A DNA stretch of 36,043 bases from Corallococcus carmarthensis. GTDB lineage: Bacteria > Myxococcota > Myxococcia > Myxococcales > Myxococcaceae. The stretch is from the NCBI RefSeq assembly GCF_003611695.1, contig NZ_RAWE01000086.1, positions 1-36,043 of the forward strand, given 5' to 3'. The translations under genes and the position numbers were made by a program. Shown here in pieces: positions 25,217-32,640 of the stretch (positions are counted from its first letter, which is position 1; every line of letters begins with the position of its first letter). The notes beneath the pieces were generated by a model. It saw only the letters and a program-made list of their open reading frames with translations, did no database searches and was not told the DNA's origin.

Positions 25217-25870
25217 TCAACCCTTGCGACGTTCGTGCTGCTCGAACGCTTCCAACTGCGCCGCCAGCGCTCTCTGGAACGCGGGGCGCGCCTCGCAGCG
25301 CTCCTTGTAGGCCTTGAGCGAGGGATGGGCGTCGAGCACGTCGGTGTGCCGCAGGATGCGCAGCACCGTGGTCATCATCAGGTCGCCCACGGTGAAGCGG
25401 TCCTCCAGGTACTGGCGGTCCTTCAGCCACGTGGCCAGTTCGCCCAGGCGCTGGTGGATCCGCGCCACCACGTCCGGCCGGTGGAGCTTCGCCCACTGGG
25501 CATCCGGGACGAAGAGGTCGATCTCCGCGAGCTGCTGGATGTGGATCTCCAGCGAGTTCAGCGCCGCGAACAACCATGAGAGCGCACGCGCCCGGCCCAC
25601 TTCATCCGTGGGGAGGAGCACGTCGCTCTTCAACGCGAGGTGCACCAGGATGGCGCCCGATTCGAAGAGGGACAGGCCGTCCTCCTCGAACACCGGCACC
25701 TGCCCGAAGGGCTGCTGCATGCGGTAGTCGGCAGAACGCTGGACGTCTCCGTCGATGAGCCTCGCCTGATACGGCAGGCCCGCCTCCTCCAGCGCCCATC
25801 GCACGCGAAGGTCCCGCACCAGCCCCTGCGCGAACGGCGGCACCCACTTGAAAGCACTCACGGTGATCAT
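25217..25870 (-). CDS. Glutathione S-transferase family protein
   Basis: A 217-residue GST, the usual length. Residues 1-80 are the thioredoxin-like domain: VPPFAQGLVRDLRVRWALEE in place of the usual catalytic motif, then PFGQVPVFEEDG with the cis-Pro and SLFESGAILVHLA with the glutathione-contacting Glu-Ser. Residues 90-210 are the helical domain, with RFTVGDLMMTTVLR as the N-capping box. It probably conjugates or reduces small electrophiles in the cytoplasm; the substrate is unknown. Upstream lies the non-coding space before the divergent SulP gene. No special regulatory signal was seen. Confidence 0.9.
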   Translation of the reverse strand: MITVSAFKWVPPFAQGLVRDLRVRWALEEAGLPYQARLIDGDVQRSADYRMQQPFGQVPVFEEDGLSLFESGAILVHLALKSDVLLPTDEVGRARALSWLFAALNSLEIHIQQLAEIDLFVPDAQWAKLHRPDVVARIHQRLGELATWLKDRQYLEDRFTVGDLMMTTVLRILRHTDVLDAHPSLKAYKERCEARPAFQRALAAQLEAFEQHERRKG

Positions 25871-26165
25871 GCCCGGCAGCCTCCCGCTCTCCGCGCGGGC
25901 ATGACCAGCGTCATCTGAAACGCTTGTTCGCCGTCAGAACGCCGGGTTGAGCTGGAGCGTCAGCGGATGGGACAAACCCGGGTCGCGCGCGGCGCAGGAG
26001 GCCCCGCACAGCATCATCCCGGCCATCGGCCATCGGGTGACATTCGCGGTGTCGAACCTGCGGCTCACGCTCGACTGCCACCTCTTCGCGATGAGGGGCT
26101 GACCCAAGGGAGCGCGAGCCCGGGACATCCCCGGCCGCCCCTGCCCGCGGGACGATGCCGGTGTC
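25871..26165. other. Non-coding space between the GST and SulP genes
   Basis: About 295 bases with divergent genes at both ends, so it should hold both promoters. A minus-strand frame ending at 25934 reads like the tail of a protein (ARDPGLSHPLTLQLNPAF) but has no support as a gene; it might be a remnant. I see no convincing promoter element, RNA fold or repeat. Confidence 0.4.
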
Positions 26166-28121
26166 GTGCCGGATGGCCATCTCGTGCGCATGGGAGACGA
26201 AGCAAGCCGGGGCTCCGCAGCAGGCCGCACCTCGTGGCTCAACCGCGTCAGCCCGTTCCTCGCGTCGCTGCGCGGCTACGACACGACGCGCTTGAAGAAG
26301 GACCTGGTGGGCGCGCTCACGGTGACGGCGCTGCACATCCCGGAGGGCATGGCCTACGCGCAGCTCGCCGGGCTGCCCCCGCAGGCGGCGCTGTACTCCA
26401 CCCCAGCGGCGCTGGCGCTCTACGCGCTGTTCGGCAGTTCGAGGCAGCTCATCATCGCGGTGTCCGCCAGCGTGTCGGTGCTCTCCGCCGCCACGGTGGG
26501 CGCGCTGGCGCAGCAGGGCTCCCCGCGCTTCGTCGCGCTCACGGCCGCGCTGGCCCTGGTGGCGGGCGCCGTGGCCGTGCTGGCGGGCGTGCTGAAGCTG
26601 GGCCGCGTGGCGCAGTTCTTCTCCTCCTCCGTGCTGAGCGGCTTCGTGTTCGGGCTGGCGCTGATCATCGCCATCAAGCAGGTGCCGAAGCTGCTGGGCA
26701 TCGAGGGCGCGAAGGGCGGCTTCTTCGAGCGGCTGGGCTTCATCCTCACGCACCTGGGCCAGACGCACGCGCTGACGCTCGGGGTGGGTGCGTCGAGCAT
26801 CGCGGCGTTGCTCCTGCTGGGGCGGGTGTCCCGGCGCATCCCGGCCGCGCTCGCGGTGCTGGTGCTGGGCATCGCGGTGTCGTCCCTGTTGCACCTGGAC
26901 GCCAAAGGGGTGGCCATCGTCGGGCACATCCCCGCGGGCCTGGTGCCGCCCCAGCTTCCGGACGTGGGCCTGGGCGACCTGGTGAAGCTGCTGCCGGGCG
27001 CGTGCGGCATCGCGCTGGTGGCGTTCGCGGAGGCCATCGGCCCGGCGCGCATGTTCGCCGCGAAGCACGGGTACGAAGTGGACCCCAACCGGGAGCTGGT
27101 GGGCCTGGGCGCCGCGAACCTGGGCGGTGGCATCTTCCGGGGTTTCGGCATGGGGTGCAGCCTGTCCAAGTCCGCCGCCAATGATCAGGCGGGCTCCACC
27201 ACACAGGTGTCCTCACTGGTGACGGCGGGGCTGACGTTGCTGGTGGCCCTGTTCCTCACGGGCCTGTTCCGCGCGCTACCGGAGGCCACGCTGGGGGCCA
27301 TCGTGGTGGTGGCCATCCTGGGGATGATGGACGTGAAGGCGCTGGTGCGGCTGGCGCGCCTGCGCCGGGCGGACTTCCTGGGCGCGGCGGTGGCGCTGGT
27401 GGCGGTGCTGGCCTTCGACGTGCTGCCCGGCCTGCTCATCGCGGTGGGCGTGTCGCTGTTCCTCACGGTCTACCGCGCCAGCAAGCCGCGCATGAGCGAG
27501 CTGGGCCGGGTGCCAGGGACGCTGGACCTGGCGGCCACGCACCGCGAGTCCTCCGCCATCACCCTGCCCGGCCTGCACGTCTTCCGGCCGGAGGAAGGGC
27601 TCTTCTTCGCCAACGCGACGTCGCTGCGGGACGAGGTGCTCGCCCGCGTGCGCGACGCGAAGGCGCCGGTGCGCGAGGTGTTGTTGGACCTGGAGCTGAC
27701 GGACGACCTGGATGTGCCGGGCGCGGACATGCTGGCGGGCCTGCACGAGGACCTGTCGCACCGGGGCATCACCCTGGCCCTGGCCCGAGTGCACGCGCCG
27801 ACGCTCCGGTTCCTGGAGCGCACGGGCGTGCTCGCGAAGGTGGGGAGACAGAACGTGTACCCGCAGGTGAGCGCGGGCGTGGAGGCCTGGATGGCGCATC
27901 ACGAGTCCCAGGCCTGGCAGGAGTGGCGCCTCATCCGCGACGGCCTGTACCTGCTGCGCTCGCGCGTGGACGAAGCAGGCGCGGCGCTGCATGGCGAGGA
28001 GCGCCACCGGCAGGAGGACCTGCTCCTCCGGCTGGATGACGCGGACACACGCATGCGGGAACTGCTGCGGAACCTGCCGCATCCCGCGTCCGATGACGAC
28101 TCGCGGAGCCCCACGCACTGA
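26166..28121 (+). CDS. SulP-family anion transporter with STAS domain
   Basis: A 651-residue inner-membrane transporter (SLC26/SulP). The signature is near the start: KKDLVGALTVTALHIPEGMAYAQLAGLPP, followed by GLYS-like ALYSTPAAL and about ten to twelve hydrophobic segments up to residue 435. The conserved ANLGGGIFRGFGMGCSLSKS motif is at about 318-337. A STAS domain follows (about 470-570: EEGLFFANATSLRDEVL, LDLELTDDLDVPGADML), then a charged helical tail of about 80 residues. Family substrates include sulfate, bicarbonate and dicarboxylates; the choice here is unknown. The start is uncertain: GTG at 26166 or ATG at 26190, neither with a good ribosome binding site. Confidence 0.9.
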   Translation: MPDGHLVRMGDEASRGSAAGRTSWLNRVSPFLASLRGYDTTRLKKDLVGALTVTALHIPEGMAYAQLAGLPPQAALYSTPAALALYALFGSSRQLIIAVSASVSVLSAATVGALAQQGSPRFVALTAALALVAGAVAVLAGVLKLGRVAQFFSSSVLSGFVFGLALIIAIKQVPKLLGIEGAKGGFFERLGFILTHLGQTHALTLGVGASSIAALLLLGRVSRRIPAALAVLVLGIAVSSLLHLDAKGVAIVGHIPAGLVPPQLPDVGLGDLVKLLPGACGIALVAFAEAIGPARMFAAKHGYEVDPNRELVGLGAANLGGGIFRGFGMGCSLSKSAANDQAGSTTQVSSLVTAGLTLLVALFLTGLFRALPEATLGAIVVVAILGMMDVKALVRLARLRRADFLGAAVALVAVLAFDVLPGLLIAVGVSLFLTVYRASKPRMSELGRVPGTLDLAATHRESSAITLPGLHVFRPEEGLFFANATSLRDEVLARVRDAKAPVREVLLDLELTDDLDVPGADMLAGLHEDLSHRGITLALARVHAPTLRFLERTGVLAKVGRQNVYPQVSAGVEAWMAHHESQAWQEWRLIRDGLYLLRSRVDEAGAALHGEERHRQEDLLLRLDDADTRMRELLRNLPHPASDDDSRSPTH

Positions 28122-28335
28122 GCAGTATGGCGGGCTGGGCCCAGCGGCTACGCTCTGGTCCATTCATCGCTGTGTCGGCATCGTGCTGGGGGTCTTGCTG
28201 TCTGCTTGCGCCACGTCGGCGCCAGCGGGGTCAGAACATCGAGGTCCAGCGCTCGCAAACCTCCAGCGAGCAGCGAAACTGCCTTGGACGGATGAGGGGC
28301 GATGCGTCGTCCAGGAGGCGTCCCAGCCATGGCCG
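28093..28335 (+). pseudogene. Lipoprotein signal and N-terminal module, split by frameshift from the DUF6310-like gene
   Basis: This frame encodes a lipoprotein signal (RCVGIVLGVLLSACATSAPA, Cys codon at 28207) and then a conserved-looking module, ALANLQRAAKLPWTDEGRCV followed by QEASQPWP. At 28333-28335 it should pass into VVAERCFP, which is in the next gene's frame. Reading one extra base after CCG would join them, so a one-base deletion (or sequencing error) is likely. The frame has an ATG at 28093, overlapping the SulP end by 29 bases; the natural start just before the signal (28150) reads ACG instead of a start codon. So this may be a decayed 5' end of a lipoprotein toxin gene. Confidence 0.55.
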
Positions 28336-29060
28336 TGGTGGCGGAGCGGTGCTTTCCGGTCCTGGATATGGACCGGGTCCGGTTTCACGACACGACGGGA
28401 CGGTGCACCGTGGCCTCCGCGGACGCGGCCGCGCTGGGGCTGGGGGTCTGCGTCCTGGCCGCACCTGAAATCGTCGTGGGGGCGGTGATTGTCGTCGGCG
28501 TGGTGATGGTCGCCGTCGCCATCAAGGAGGAGCTGGATGCGTATGCGTTCCGCCAGCTCTATCCGGAGGAGGTGACGTCCACGGTCGGAACAAGGACGGC
28601 GCCGAGGGAAACGCTGGCGAAGCGAAAGCCCCAGCCAGAGCCCTCAGGACAGGACCTGCTCCCACCGCTTCCCCCCAGGCACCGCGAGCGCCCCTCCCGC
28701 TGCCAACCCATCCCGGTGCCGCATCGGGGAGGCGATGATGATCACAACAAGTGCGCGGACCGCATCCCTCCGAACCGGTATCCCGGCATGGACGTGCTCG
28801 TGGATGGCAAGCATTTCGACGCGCTGCAGGTCGGTGCGCTTGTGCTGTGGGAGATCAAGACCGACCAGTTCGACACGTACAGTGTCTTCCTTCGGAACCG
28901 AGTGGTTGATGATCAAGTAGTGGAGATGCTCGAAGAATGGAACATCGCGCGCGCCTGTGGCTATGGATTCAAGATCGGCGTGAGTACCGAAGCACACAAG
29001 AAGGCACTGATTCGCCGTGATGACTCCCTTCCCATCGTCGTCACCGGGTGTAAACGATGA
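28302..29060 (+). CDS. DUF6310-like protein, probable nuclease toxin domain (5' truncated by frameshift)
   Basis: A 252-residue frame. Residues 11-50 continue the lipoprotein module from the frame upstream (VVAERCFPVLDMDRVRFHDTTG). About 55-75 is a membrane segment (EIVVGAVIVVGVVMVAVAIKEELDAY). Then comes a Pro-rich linker, and from about 133 a domain with CQPIPVPHRGGDDDHNKCAD, PGMDVLVDGKHFDA and LWEIKTD. Asp173, Glu184 and Lys186 with Gln205 fit a PD-(D/E)xK nuclease fold. The family resembles DUF6310, seen in myxobacteria. Starts are ATG 28302 (GAGGGG before it) or 28329 (AGGAGG ten bases before it); both are inside the ancestral gene. The stop overlaps the next gene in ATGA. Nuclease activity is inferred, not shown. 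Confidence 0.65.
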   Translation: MRRPGGVPAMAVVAERCFPVLDMDRVRFHDTTGRCTVASADAAALGLGVCVLAAPEIVVGAVIVVGVVMVAVAIKEELDAYAFRQLYPEEVTSTVGTRTAPRETLAKRKPQPEPSGQDLLPPLPPRHRERPSRCQPIPVPHRGGDDDHNKCADRIPPNRYPGMDVLVDGKHFDALQVGALVLWEIKTDQFDTYSVFLRNRVVDDQVVEMLEEWNIARACGYGFKIGVSTEAHKKALIRRDDSLPIVVTGCKR

Positions 29061-29812
29061 CTTCGCCGTCCCACCTCGTCTTCACGGTTTACGCCCCACC
29101 ACTTGTGTCCAACGACCCCCGTCCACCTGGGGTTGTGCGTGGAATGGAACAGGCGCTTTCCGGCCTGCGCATGGAGTGGGAGATCTCCAAAGAGGGGCAA
29201 CCCATTGCGCTGCCACGACGTGACGCATGGCTTGCGGAGGCTGCGGCACGGAGGAAGTTCCCTCTCCTCTGCAACGGTGATGAGAGCTACGCCATCACAG
29301 TGAGCGGTTTGGAAGCCCCCGCTGGCCAGTCTCCAGGGAACCGAGCCGTTCTCAGCATCCAGGCGAATCTGCCACTCGACGCGCGCGTCATTGAGTGCGC
29401 GGCGAGGATGCTGGTGGCTATCGCGGAGAGCGCCCACGCGTATTGGGGGCATGCGTCAGACGATGGCTTCGGCTTGGAAATCTCGGAACAACTGCGGCGC
29501 GCCCCGGACGCGCCGAAGCTGTCCCCCCGGGGGCTCCCCATGCTGGAAATGCCATGGCACATTCGCTCTCCAGCGATTCCTCGGCACCTCGGCTGGCTGA
29601 ACTACTGGTCCCCAGCCGCTGCGCAGGCCATCGGGTTCCCGGATCCGGCGCGCGACGCGGAGCTGCTGTCGCGCTCGCAGCGGACCCCTTCCGGAGGGTG
29701 GGTGGTCCAGCTCACGGAGGCCCCTCTCGACCTCGACAACCCCGCTCACATCGACGCGCTCCTGCGGGCCTACGAGCGGTTCCCCGCCATTGGCGGACGA
29801 GCCTCACCCTGA
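29057..29812 (+). CDS. DUF5953-like protein, probable immunity partner
   Basis: A 251-residue soluble protein without signal peptide, starting at the ATGA overlap with the DUF6310-like gene. It opens SHLVFTVYAPPLVSNDPRPP and contains LSGLRMEWEIS, FPLLCNGDESYAITVSG, ARMLVAIAESAHAYWGHASD and WLNYWSPAAAQAIGFPDPA. I place it near the DUF5953 family of myxobacteria, whose genes I believe occur beside DUF6310-type genes. Immunity proteins are typically small cytoplasmic proteins encoded by the gene directly after their toxin with overlapping stops, which fits well here. Codon use is somewhat less GC-biased than in the flanking genes, consistent with transfer. An immunity role is inference. Confidence 0.65.
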   Translation: MTSPSHLVFTVYAPPLVSNDPRPPGVVRGMEQALSGLRMEWEISKEGQPIALPRRDAWLAEAAARRKFPLLCNGDESYAITVSGLEAPAGQSPGNRAVLSIQANLPLDARVIECAARMLVAIAESAHAYWGHASDDGFGLEISEQLRRAPDAPKLSPRGLPMLEMPWHIRSPAIPRHLGWLNYWSPAAAQAIGFPDPARDAELLSRSQRTPSGGWVVQLTEAPLDLDNPAHIDALLRAYERFPAIGGRASP

Positions 29813-29880
29813 AGCGCGGACCTGCCTCCTGAGTGCCCGCCCGCCCCCGCCTCCCGGAACGATGTCCGGACCGGCCCCTG

Positions 29881-29902
29881 TGGGCACCTCGTGCCCAGGA
29901 GG
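29881..29902 (+). promoter_or_regulatory. Hairpin abutting the sulfatase ribosome binding site
   Basis: TGGGCAC (29881-29887) and GTGCCCA (29891-29897) form a 7-bp stem with a 3-base loop, whose last base is the first A of the AGGAGG Shine-Dalgarno (29897-29902). The ATG is at 29909. The stem might mark the operon boundary or influence translation. Confidence 0.3.
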
Positions 29903-29908
29903 TCTCAC

Positions 29909-31579
29909 ATGGCAAGCAAGGCGAAGCCCTCGGGCAATGGTCACGGCAACGGGCATGGGAAGCAGGCGAAGCAGAAGCCCAACATCCTGGTCATCTGGGG
30001 AGATGACATCGGCTTCTGGAACATCAGCGCCTACAACCAGGGGATGATGGGCTACCGCACGCCCAACATCGACCGCATCGCGAAGGAAGGCGCGCTGATG
30101 ACGGACTGCTACGGCCAGCAGAGCTGCACCGCGGGCCGCGCGGCGTTCATCACCGGCATGAACCCGCTGAGGACGGGCCTCACCACCATTGGCATGCCGG
30201 GGGCGAAGTACGGCATCCAGGACTCCGACCCCACCATCGCGGAGATGCTCAAGCCGCTGGGCTACACCTGCGGCCAGTTCGGCAAGAACCACCTGGGCGA
30301 CTCCAATCCCTACCTGCCCACGGTGCACGGCTTCGACGAGTTCTTCGGCAACCTCTACCACCTGAACGCGGAGTGCGAACCGGAGTGCCCCGACTACCCG
30401 AAGGACCCGGCCTTCAAGGCGCGCTTCGGCCCTCGCGGCGTGCTGCACAGCTGGGCCACGGACCGCCATGACGTCACCGAGGACGCGCGCTGGGGCCTCG
30501 TGGGCAAGCAGCGCATCGAGGACACCGGCGCGCTCACCAAGAAGCGCATGGAGACGGTGGACGGCGAGTTCCTGAAGGGGACGCTGGACTTCATGGAGCG
30601 CGCGGTGAAGGACGGCAAGCCGTTCTTCCTCTGGCACAACACCACGCGCACCCACGTCTTCACGTACCTCCAGGAGAAGTACAAGAACGCCACGGGCTAC
30701 GGCCTCTACGCGGACGCGATGCGGGAGCTGGACGACATCGTGGGCGTGCTGCTGGCCAAGCTGGACGAGCTTGGCATCGCGGACAACACCCTGGTGGTGT
30801 TCTCCACCGACAACGGCGTGGAGAAGATGGGCTGGCCGGACGGCGGCAACAGCCCGTTCCGCGGGGAGAAGGGCTCCACGTGGGAGGGCGGCGTGCGGGT
30901 GCCGTGCGTGGTCCGCTGGCCGGGCGTGGTGGAGCCGGGGCGCGTCATCAACGACATCTTCGCGCATGAGGACTGGATGCCCACGCTGGTGGCGGCGGCG
31001 GGTGGCACGACGGACCTCGCGGAGAAATGCAAGCAGGGCTACAAGGTCGGGGACAAGACCTTCAAGGTCTACCTGGATGGATACGACCAGCGAGGGCTGC
31101 TGGCGGGCACGGAGGAGGGCCGCCGGCACGAGTTCATCTACGTGCTCGACAGTGGCAACCTCGCGGCGGTCCGCTACAACGACTGGAAGATCATCTTCAG
31201 CTACCAGGACGGCGAAGGCCCGGACATGTGGTTCAGCGGCAAGCGCTTCAACCCGGCGTGGCCCTACCTCATCAACCTGCGCTCGGACCCGTTCGAGTAC
31301 GCAACGCACTCCGGCCTCTACACGCAGTGGTACGCCGAGCGCATGTTCACCTTCGTCCCGGCGCAGATGCTGGTGAAGAAGTTCGCGGACAGCCTCATCG
31401 AGTTCCTGCCCAGCCAGGCGCCAGGCAGCCTGAGCATCGGGCCGATGAAGGAGCGCGTGAAACAGAAGATGGAGGAGGAGCGCAAGCGGCAGGAAGAGCC
31501 CAGCGTCGGAGATCAGGTCATGACGCTGGCCAACGAGGTGGAGCAGCTCATCCACCGCGTCCAGCAGTCACATACGTAG
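29909..31579 (+). CDS. Arylsulfatase (type I, CTAGR variant)
   Basis: A 556-residue sulfatase. Residues 1-24 are a Gly/His/Lys-rich lead without a signal peptide, then the core KPNILVIWGDDIGF with metal ligands Asp32-Asp33. The formylglycine site is SCTAGRAAFITG, Cys73 in C-T-A-G-R rather than the common C-x-P-S-R. STDNGVEKMGWPDGG holds the other metal ligands and DKTFKV-YLDGYDQ follows. It would cleave sulfate esters using formylglycine made from Cys73. The ATG at 29909 follows AGGAGG six bases ahead. A formylglycine-generating enzyme gene is 1 kb downstream. Lack of a signal peptide suggests cytoplasmic action or an unusual export route. The C-terminal tail is a charged helix (VKQKMEEERKRQ). 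Substrate is unknown. Confidence 0.9.
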   Translation: MASKAKPSGNGHGNGHGKQAKQKPNILVIWGDDIGFWNISAYNQGMMGYRTPNIDRIAKEGALMTDCYGQQSCTAGRAAFITGMNPLRTGLTTIGMPGAKYGIQDSDPTIAEMLKPLGYTCGQFGKNHLGDSNPYLPTVHGFDEFFGNLYHLNAECEPECPDYPKDPAFKARFGPRGVLHSWATDRHDVTEDARWGLVGKQRIEDTGALTKKRMETVDGEFLKGTLDFMERAVKDGKPFFLWHNTTRTHVFTYLQEKYKNATGYGLYADAMRELDDIVGVLLAKLDELGIADNTLVVFSTDNGVEKMGWPDGGNSPFRGEKGSTWEGGVRVPCVVRWPGVVEPGRVINDIFAHEDWMPTLVAAAGGTTDLAEKCKQGYKVGDKTFKVYLDGYDQRGLLAGTEEGRRHEFIYVLDSGNLAAVRYNDWKIIFSYQDGEGPDMWFSGKRFNPAWPYLINLRSDPFEYATHSGLYTQWYAERMFTFVPAQMLVKKFADSLIEFLPSQAPGSLSIGPMKERVKQKMEEERKRQEEPSVGDQVMTLANEVEQLIHRVQQSHT

Positions 31580-31590
31580 CCCAACCCATC

Positions 31591-31623
31591 GCCACCGTCG
31601 GATGGAGCATCGACGGCGGTGGC
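31591..31623. terminator. Imperfect hairpin between convergent genes
   Basis: GCCACCGTCG (31591-31600) can pair with CGACGGCGGTGGC (31611-31623), with a bulge of three bases; the inner CCGTCG/CGACGG pairing is perfect around a 10-base loop. It lies between the sulfatase stop and the stop of the facing gene. The rest of the gap holds nothing I can name. Confidence 0.35.
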
Positions 31624-31639
31624 GGTGGTGCCCCACCCG

Positions 31640-32020
31640 CTACTTCGGCTCCGGAGGCCCCAGCTCTTCCGGAAGAGGCGTCCGGAGGAACTTCAGGCCC
31701 TTGGGCAACTGGATGACCTGAAAGCCCCGACCATCGATCCTGACGAGCGCACCATCGACGGCTTCTCCACTGGACAGCCACGCATCCGCATCCGCCTGGG
31801 TCGCGAACTCTCTCGCGATGGGGACATGAGCCGACGGGTCGGAGAACTCCCGATGGTACTCAAGAAATCCGTCCAGCTTCTTGAGCCGGCGGAGATAGAG
31901 CAATGAGACCGCCGCGAGTTGAACAGCGGCCTCTTCCTTGGAGCCGGGCGGGTAGCTCTTGCTCACGGCATCCAGGATTCTCAGCGTCGACTCCATTTCG
32001 AACTCTTTGGAAGCGGTCAT
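31640..32020 (-). CDS. Small cytoplasmic protein of a two-gene cassette
   Basis: A 126-residue protein I do not recognise. It has no signal peptide. Features: KEEAAVQLAAVSLLYLRRLK, then LDGFLEYHREFSDPSAHVPI, REFATQADADAWLSSGEAVDG and a strand-rich end ALVRIDGRGFQVIQLPKGLK. The mixed helix/strand layout and size are like bacterial immunity or adaptor proteins. The ATG at 32020 (GGACGAGG ahead) is used because an upstream start at 32053 would overlap the partner gene. It follows the Cys-rich membrane protein gene by 22 bases in the same direction, so the two are probably cotranscribed and act together. A toxin/immunity or secretion pair is one reading; evidence is only gene order. Confidence 0.55.
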   Translation of the reverse strand: MTASKEFEMESTLRILDAVSKSYPPGSKEEAAVQLAAVSLLYLRRLKKLDGFLEYHREFSDPSAHVPIAREFATQADADAWLSSGEAVDGALVRIDGRGFQVIQLPKGLKFLRTPLPEELGPPEPK

Positions 32021-32042
32021 GGCCTCGTCCTGTCCGCGGTCA

Positions 32043-32534
32043 CTAGAGCGCAAGCGGGGCGCGAATCAACGCCCCTGATCCGCCAGTGGCGACGACGAAC
32101 GCCACGCCCGCGATGATGACGACAGCTCCAATCGCCAGCGCTGACCGGTGCGACCTCAACCAGGCCAGCGCACCCTCAAGGTTCAAGAACCGAAGCTCCG
32201 AGACGTCGCCCTTCCCTGCCGTCCGCTCCAGGTCCTCGATGCAATCCATGTAGCGTGCGCGGCACTCCTCCGTGCAGTACTCATGGTGCTTGCCAGAGCC
32301 CCACTTGAGGCTCGTCAACGGCGGGGCCGAGTTCCAGCATCGGTCGAAGCACGCGACATGCCCGGCATCACAGTCGCGTCCGCCGGCACCGCCTGCGTCT
32401 TCCGCGATGAGGTAGACACGCCGCGCTGGCTTCTGGGCATGGGAACCCCCTCCAGAAACGGCTGCAGTGAGCAGGAACCACGCGCAGAGGGCTTTGGACA
32501 GGGCTGCCTTCCGTCCTCGGACGTTTCTGGCCAT
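32043..32534 (-). CDS. Cys-rich secreted protein with C-terminal membrane segment
   Basis: A 163-residue protein of unknown function. Residues 1-33 are a basic, hydrophobic signal peptide ending SHA. About 50-100 is a Cys-rich region, with Cys at 55, 62, 66, 87, 91 and 98 (pattern DCDAGHVACFDRCW ... YCTEECRARYMDC), likely three disulfides. Residues about 131-150 are a membrane helix (SALAIGAVVIIAGVAFVVAT) near the C-terminus. It may be anchored in the envelope with the Cys-rich part outside the cytoplasm. The ATG at 32534 follows GGAGCTCGG, close to an inverted repeat in the divergent spacer. Six paired Cys suggest a metal-binding or secreted-effector fold. Confidence 0.6.
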   Translation of the reverse strand: MARNVRGRKAALSKALCAWFLLTAAVSGGGSHAQKPARRVYLIAEDAGGAGGRDCDAGHVACFDRCWNSAPPLTSLKWGSGKHHEYCTEECRARYMDCIEDLERTAGKGDVSELRFLNLEGALAWLRSHRSALAIGAVVIIAGVAFVVATGGSGALIRAPLAL

Positions 32535-32548
32535 CCGAGCTCCGACAC

Positions 32549-32562
32549 GCACGTCAACGTGC
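32549..32562. promoter_or_regulatory. 14-bp palindrome in the divergent spacer before the FGE gene
   Basis: GCACGT (32549-32554) and ACGTGC (32557-32562) are perfect inverted copies around CA, about 15 bases from the start of the leftward gene and 80 before the FGE ATG. A dimeric regulator could use it; in 70% GC DNA a 12-base match has moderate weight. Confidence 0.3.
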
Positions 32563-32640
32563 TGACACCCTACCCGGTCCCCGGTGCGAGTGTCATTCCG
32601 CGCGCCGGGCCGGATGTTCTCCACTGGAGGACTTCAAGCC

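Noticed and set aside
25934-26242. 102-residue minus-strand frame ending ARDPGLSHPLTLQLNPAF
   Set aside because: The end looks protein-like, but there is no ribosome binding site or motif and it overlaps the SulP start. At best it is a remnant.
28320-28345. Programmed -1 frameshift joining the lipoprotein signal to the DUF6310-like domain
   Set aside because: The needed shift would fit, but there is no X-XXY-YYZ slippery sequence or obvious stimulatory structure; mutation or sequencing error is simpler.
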